Part shown: positions 59,129 to 64,000 of the stretch, in pieces
Layout: each line of letters begins with the position of its first letter
Position numbering within the stretch: position 1 is the first letter of the stretch
From: Reticulitermes speratus
Taxonomy: Eukaryota; Arthropoda; Insecta; Blattodea; Rhinotermitidae
NCBI GenBank assembly: GCA_021186555.1
Contig: JAJKFL010000005.1
Coordinates: forward strand, 44,511,635-44,575,634
DNA: 64,000 nucleotides
Direction of reading: 5' to 3'
Translations under genes and position numbers: made by a program
The notes under the pieces: generated by a model
Database searches by the model: none
What the model saw: the letters and a program-made list of their open reading frames with translations, nothing else
What the model was told of the DNA's origin: nothing

Positions 59129-60489
59129 GAACTGCACCGTTGCGAAAGCCCAAAAGCTGGCAGTTCCATATTTCTTGTGAACTGTTGTCGCACCTGAATG
59201 TAGCTTTTAATTTCTCGTGCGGCTTAGCTGCGAAGTATGGTTAGATCGTGGTAGCGGGTTCCTTCGAAACGTTGAGAAACGTCTATGAAACCACATGTTG
59301 TCAATCCCCAAGACCACATGCTGGCTTGCCCAAGTGTGATGTCTTCGTCCTTTCGAAAGCTTTGCCAAGCCCGCGACCTAGCGCAGTTGGTACTGAACGA
59401 TAGATATCTCTACATAAACACTTTGTCGACGAAAAATGTGAAATGTATGTTGTGTTGCGTGCATTGATTGTGAACTGTTTTTAACTAATTAATGTAACAC
59501 TACACGTAGGAATCTTACTGTAATGGAATTAACATGTTATTTCGTATAATTATATGGTTTCTTGTGCAAGTATGTTTATTTTTGTATAAGTTATTTTATT
59601 TACTGGGTATAGGACCGTTTGTCAAACGAGAGGTTAAAGTTTGTTGCAGCTGTAGGGCATTGTGAATTTAGTTTTGGGGGAAAGTTATAGTGTCTTATTG
59701 TTTCTGCGTGTGTTGCTGTTGTCCGAGTTAATGCTGGAATATGCGTTGTGGTAGTTTACATTTAAGCTTCGTATACAGTAGGTTGCGGTTTCGAATCTTC
59801 GTCCGGAGACCGGACATGCATTTTTTTAAATTCCTGCATATACAAATGCTGGTATTCATTACGTAGACCATGTTGACACACGTGAAATGTACCAATTTAT
59901 TTTTCACAGTCCGAACGTATGACACACGTGACATAAAGTGATGAATTAAATAGAAACCAAACATCGACTGTTGCTCCTCCTCTCGGGTGGCACTCCAGGC
60001 GTATTGTAAGGATCTCTTGTCCACCATATAAAGAAAAAATATATTCCTACACTGCTGATAAATTCTTGAACACACACATAACATCATAATCGAGTATACA
60101 AAATATAGTGTAGTTTTTTCACCAGATATTGTTAACACCTGAAAGAAATGAACATATGTTCCATGTTTAATGTACCATATCCTAGTAACAGCACTACAAT
60201 AGGGGGTGATTGGTATTGTTTGCATGTGGTTTACTAGCAATGATATACTATGTGCCTAATTTTCAAAACAGTATGAAATCTACAATTTTCCCAGAGTTGT
60301 CTCTCCAAGTGGAAAGATTTTTGTATGCACCTTTTTTTTCTATTACATACCATTTTAAAGGCACAGATGGATAGGTGGATGGACACGTGTCCATATTATA
60401 TATATATAAGTATTAGTTTTGCCCATTTATCTTCTTTTGTTTGCTTTATATGCCCAAACCATTTTGGCAAATGACAGGAGAATTTAAAA

Positions 60490-60775
60490 AATGTAGAGGT
60501 GAAGTTGTCCCACTGCTTTATTAGGCATCACACTATGAGCATGTGGGGGAATGGAGGTATAGCACCATGCATTCTTAAATTTAGCATTAGGTAGGCATGA
60601 GTGGTCAGCTTCCTGCCCTGCCCACTTTATCGCTGAGGAAGGAGCCCCCTGGATGCTGGGCTGGATGTGATGGAAAGGAGAAAAATGTTTCCTCCTGCTG
60701 GGCAGTGAACTCTGATTTTCCCATTGTTCAGCCCATAGCCTAGTCACTATATTTACTGAGCTATTTGTGCTGCCC
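60490..60775 (-). repeat. SINE family B, minus strand
   Basis: Tail GTTGTCCCACTGCTTTATTA, body GCATTAGGTAGGCATGAGTG and GGAGCCCCCTGGATGCTGGG, head ending GAGCTATTTGTGCTGCC. About 800 bp upstream of the TRRAP start. Confidence 0.78.
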
Positions 60776-61573
60776 AGGAAAATGGTGTTCTGTGGAAAGG
60801 CTGCTGTGGCATGTACAGAGTTTCCCAGTCATGCCAAAAGTTTTGCATTCTGAGAGTAAGAATGACTTCATCAACATCTATATTATAAAAACTAGCAAAG
60901 TAGTTATAGATCTGCATTCTGCTTTCTCATTCCTGTCGCATCATGCCTTGTGCCAGATAATATTTATAATTTGAGATTCAGTCACTTGTTAGTACAGTGT
61001 TACCAGTATACATTGTGTTAAATGCATTTAAAACTACTTTGATTTTAGACTTTTCAATCAGTGTTAGGTTTGTTCAGATTAGTGAGATAGAGTAGTCCCA
61101 CAGATGATGGTGCTGATGGCACTTGAGGCATTCCTGTTTCAGGCAACTTTTATTTTCCCCTACAGCCCCCTCTCTCTTCTTTCAGCAAGTCCAAGCCCAA
61201 AGTGCTTGTTGCTAATAAAAGTTTTCATATGGTTATCACTAGCAAGAATTTAGCAAACAGAATGGCTAAATGACTGTAGAATAGTACAGGGAAGCATGCT
61301 TGAGGGGAAAGTATAGCACTCAAGATGTGGAAGGATTTGATCCATGGGACTTCTTTTTGTGGCATCTGTATGGCATAATAAGTTCTGTGATGAGGGTAGT
61401 GCCATAGTGGTTGGGACCAGTAACTGATTATACAGTTTTATCTGTGCATTCTTGTTGTGATGAGGTGAAGTTACCATCTGTGAAAGTTCATATCAGTATG
61501 TGTGGCTAATATTTGTGTTTTTTGCTGTGACTGTTGTATGTAGTTCGGCTGAGTGTAACTTCAATAGTTACTC

Positions 61574-64000
61574 ATGACTAGTCTGAAGATGGCACCACCA
61601 CAGTCAGCGGGTCCAAGTGACCCGCTGACTCAGATGAACAAGTACCGATCTTACGTAACCATCTTGGCAGATTCCAGTGCCAAGGATGAGATAAAAGTGA
61701 AGGCTGCTCAAGAACTCAGCGAAAATTTTGAGGCAAGTACAGAAAAGATTTTGGGATCTCACAGCAAAGAATGTTAACATCCAACTGTGTGGTACACAAT
61801 GCCATGTAATTTGATAGATACGTACCTACATTTGAGAGGAATCTGGAGGCAGTAGGTTCCTCCAGAATGTTTGTTCCTGTCTTCCAAAGTGGATGGCAGT
61901 GGCGGACTGGCCAGGGTGTCAGCTTGCCCGATGGCAAGTGGGCCCCCTTAAACATTAGACAATATGTTAAAAATGTTAATGACCTTTTAGTAGCTTGAAA
62001 ATATAATAGAAGTTGCAATATTATTACTGTCTGCAACTAAAATTTACGTTGTATTACTATTTTAATAAAGAATTTTTAATAAAATCCACCATTTATTTAA
62101 AATTAAAAAAATAATTAAAAAATTCAATTATAACAATCTGTATTTACATTTAGTATCTACTGTATACTGCCAGTAATATGTACAATATATGTACACTGTA
62201 ATTACTAAAAAATATACATTTATTTCGCAAAAATTTTAATTGTACCTTTTTTCCACTTATGTATTTTTTGAAAATTTTATTTATTTATTATAAAAATTAA
62301 ATTATAGCTTTATAGTTGTGGGTGGGCCCCCTTTGTCTCCTGGCAACCAATATTTTTAGACCCAGTCTGCCACTGGTGGATGGCATCACATTCCAGCAGG
62401 CTGTAACATGAAAGGAGTATGGATACTCATTTTTGATGTGTGTTCCTTCTTTTTGTTTGTTGATTAAGCTCAATTTCACATCACATTGCATGTCATTTGT
62501 CATAACTTGCAGGTGATAATCAAGTCTCCACAGTACCCAGCATTCTTGGATCATTTCATGAAAATATTCCTCAAGATCTTGCAGGAAGGGGAGCCTCACT
62601 TCATAGCTGAGTACAACATCCAGGTAGGCACAACTGCATGACATGACTGTTTTTGTTAAGTGTGTTTACTGTGTTAGCTGCAGTGAAGTGTTAAAGAATG
62701 AAATAATGCTTATGCTTATATCCATGAACACGGGTGAAAGAATATTCTTACATCTTGTTGTTTCTGATAAATTTGATCTGTGTTTCAACTAAATTTGCTT
62801 GTACCAGACATATGGTGTAGTTAAGGCTGGTACATGACGCTGGGTAGTCTGAGAAAAGTTACCAACGTTTCAGAGGAACCATTAGTATCAGTCTTCAGGG
62901 GAGTCTAACCAACACAGTGTCACATGCCAGAAGACAGCAATTTTGATATTCATTTCCACGAGAAGAACCTCATTCTTGATTATGATGTTGCCAAGATTGT
63001 AATCTTTTGTCATGTGATGCATTGTACTCTGATAGAAGGTTACTGTTTTTACTGAGGTACATACTGCTCCATCTTGATTGTTGAAATGACACATTGATTC
63101 TAAAGAGCTGTACCTGTAGTCCCCCTATATGCCTTCGTGGCGTGCACAGGGACAACTTTACCTTTTTATCATGAAGACTTAAGGTGGATGGAGGTATAAC
63201 TTGACATGTTTTAACCTCAGCAGTAGGTGGAAGTGAATGGTCGCCTTCATATACCCCCACCACTGGGCCCAGGGAAATGACTCCTGGTGTCCATTGGATA
63301 GAAAGCTGGGTGGATCACAGAACCAGTGTGGGTGCTATGGATAGAGTAAAATCGATACCCTTATCCAGTTACCTGGTCATCCAGTCCATAGCTTAGTTAC
63401 TGTATTGAGTCAGCTATCCTGGCTGTATTAGAAAAAGCATTGTTAGATATATTAAGAAACGAAGCAATTGTTGACATTCTGTATGTGAAATTTGTTACTG
63501 ATAGTGATTGGATTCATGTGACTCTTTGATGCACAAAAGCAGGTTGTTAATGTAAAGGATGCCATTGTGTGTTGTTGCAGCAAGTGCGCAAGTTGATTCT
63601 GGAGATGATTCCACGCCTTCCAACCAATGATCTGCTCCGTCCGTATGTGAAATCAATCCTGACACTGATGCTGAAGCTTCTGCAGATAGATAATGAAGAG
63701 AATGTGCAAGTGTGTGTTAGGATCATCATTGAGCTACACAAGCAGTATCGGCCAGCATTCAATCCTGAGGTACAAGATGTGTGCTGCCTTCGTTGTTTAG
63801 TTTCTTTCACTGCCCTTCATAGTACTGGGTCTAGTTGACATAGTAGTGGATTAAACTTTTCTTGTCCAGTTCATATGGCTTGACATAAATAAAATGTTGA
63901 GACTCTTATATTGAGCTGGAACATGATTCTCCAAAGTCTAACTGAATCTGACAGAGGATCCTCTTTGAATCTGTGTATTTGAATATTTGCAGATTTGGAA
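61574..64000 (+). CDS. TRRAP: TRRAP (Nipped-A), N-terminal exons, continues past the window
   Basis: TRRAP is a very large PIKK-family pseudokinase that scaffolds SAGA and TIP60/NuA4 histone acetyltransferase complexes in the nucleus and receives transcription activators. Three coding exons are clear: 61574-61732, 62513-62623 and 63581-63769; a fourth may begin at 63993 after TTTGCAG. Matching family strings are KVKAAQELSENFE, KSPQYPAFLDHFMKIFL with LQEGEPHFIAEYNIQ, then QVRKLILEMIPRLPTNDLLR and ENVQVCVRIIIELHKQYRP. These correspond to the first HEAT-repeat helices. The ATG at 61574 is the first in frame (MTSLKMAPP); a second in-frame ATG follows five codons later. Exon 1 ends at a GC donor, GAG|GCAAGTA. 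Only about 155 residues of an expected 3,800 or so are in view. Confidence 0.92.
61897..62375. mobile_element. hAT-like MITE with an exact 8-bp duplication
   Basis: Starts CAGTGGCGGACTGGCCAGGG and ends CCCAGTCTGCCACTG, flanked on both sides by GTGGATGG (61889-61896 and 62376-62383). Subterminal AAGTGGGCCCCC and GGTGGGCCCCCTTTG also pair. The interior is AT-rich and non-coding. Terminal sequence and duplication length fit the hAT superfamily. It landed in a P1-type repeat within TRRAP intron 1. Confidence 0.9.
62827..62942. repeat. P1-type palindromic MITE
   Basis: CTGGTACATGACGCTGGGTA, ACCAACGTTTCAGAGGAACC, AGTCTTCAGGGGAGTC and GTGTCACATGCCAGAAGACA form a hairpin. It lies in TRRAP intron 2. 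Confidence 0.75.
63110..63430 (-). repeat. SINE family B, minus strand
   Basis: Tail CCTTCGTGGCGTGCACAGGG, body TAGGTGGAAGTGAATGGTCG and ATTGGATAGAAAGCTGGGTG, head near GTCAGCTATCCTGGC. It lies in TRRAP intron 2, about 150 bp before exon 3. Confidence 0.8.

Larger units (their letters stand above)
57314..61573. other. Intergenic region between NWD and TRRAP
   Basis: The two genes start here on opposite strands. The region holds the insert at 57413, nested SINEs, a tRNA-like SINE near 58310-58465 (minus strand), P2 and P1 palindromes at 58795-59128, and a family-B SINE at 60490-60775. The stretch 59130-60480 shows no recognised gene. A minus-strand frame of 170 codons at 59728-60240 lacks any familiar motif. 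No CpG-rich promoter block stands out. An acceptor-like TGTATGTAG at 61535-61543 suggests that TRRAP has an upstream non-coding exon. Confidence 0.55.

Noticed and set aside
59728-60240. 170-codon minus-strand frame
   Set aside because: No familiar motif, cysteine- and tyrosine-rich low-confidence composition, AT-rich surroundings, and no splice or promoter support.

Overview
The window is a stretch of an insect-type nuclear genome: AT-rich, intron-rich, and packed with short interspersed repeats, foldback elements and retrotransposon pieces. The repeat mix (tRNA-derived SINEs, palindromic elements with 'CTTCTGGGATG'-type ends, an RTE-like LINE with a GAAT-repeat tail) and the exon sequences point to a blattodean (cockroach or termite). 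That taxon is an inference from remembered sequence style and was not tested by a search.

Three conserved protein-coding genes account for all coding exons I can support. (1) Positions 529-12824, plus strand: the last eleven coding exons of VPS50 (syndetin/CCDC132), a subunit of the EARP endosomal recycling tether; its 5' part lies left of the window. (2) Positions 19252-57313, minus strand: a full-length NACHT and WD-repeat protein of the NWD2 type in 29 coding exons, about 1,715 residues, with a DUF4062 N-terminus, a NACHT NTPase, a helical middle part and a WD40 propeller region. (3) Positions 61574 to the right edge, plus strand: the first coding exons of TRRAP (fly Nipped-A), the giant pseudokinase scaffold of SAGA and TIP60/NuA4. 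VPS50 and the NWD gene converge; the NWD gene and TRRAP diverge across about 4.3 kb.

Region by region: 1-12.8 kb is VPS50 with a 43-bp minisatellite, a Tigger/pogo transposon and two abutting foldback elements in its introns. 12.8-19.2 kb is intergenic, with a dead mariner that carries a nested 550-bp palindrome, plus SINEs. 19.2-57.3 kb is the NWD gene; its introns hold SINEs, many palindromic MITE-like copies, a minisatellite that begins at a splice donor, two truncated LINE 3' ends and a nearly intact LINE reverse transcriptase ORF with a 49-bp target duplication. 57.3-61.6 kb is intergenic, with nested SINEs. 61.6-64 kb is TRRAP, with a hAT-like MITE bearing a clean 8-bp duplication.

The points most worth a second look are two single-base frameshifts in otherwise intact NWD exons, three GC-AG introns, tandem repeats that start from splice junctions, and a short core motif shared by otherwise unrelated foldback families. 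The three genes belong to different pathways (endosomal recycling, STAND-NTPase signalling, chromatin acetylation) and show no sign of acting as a unit. I found no gene cluster that looks like a new biological system.
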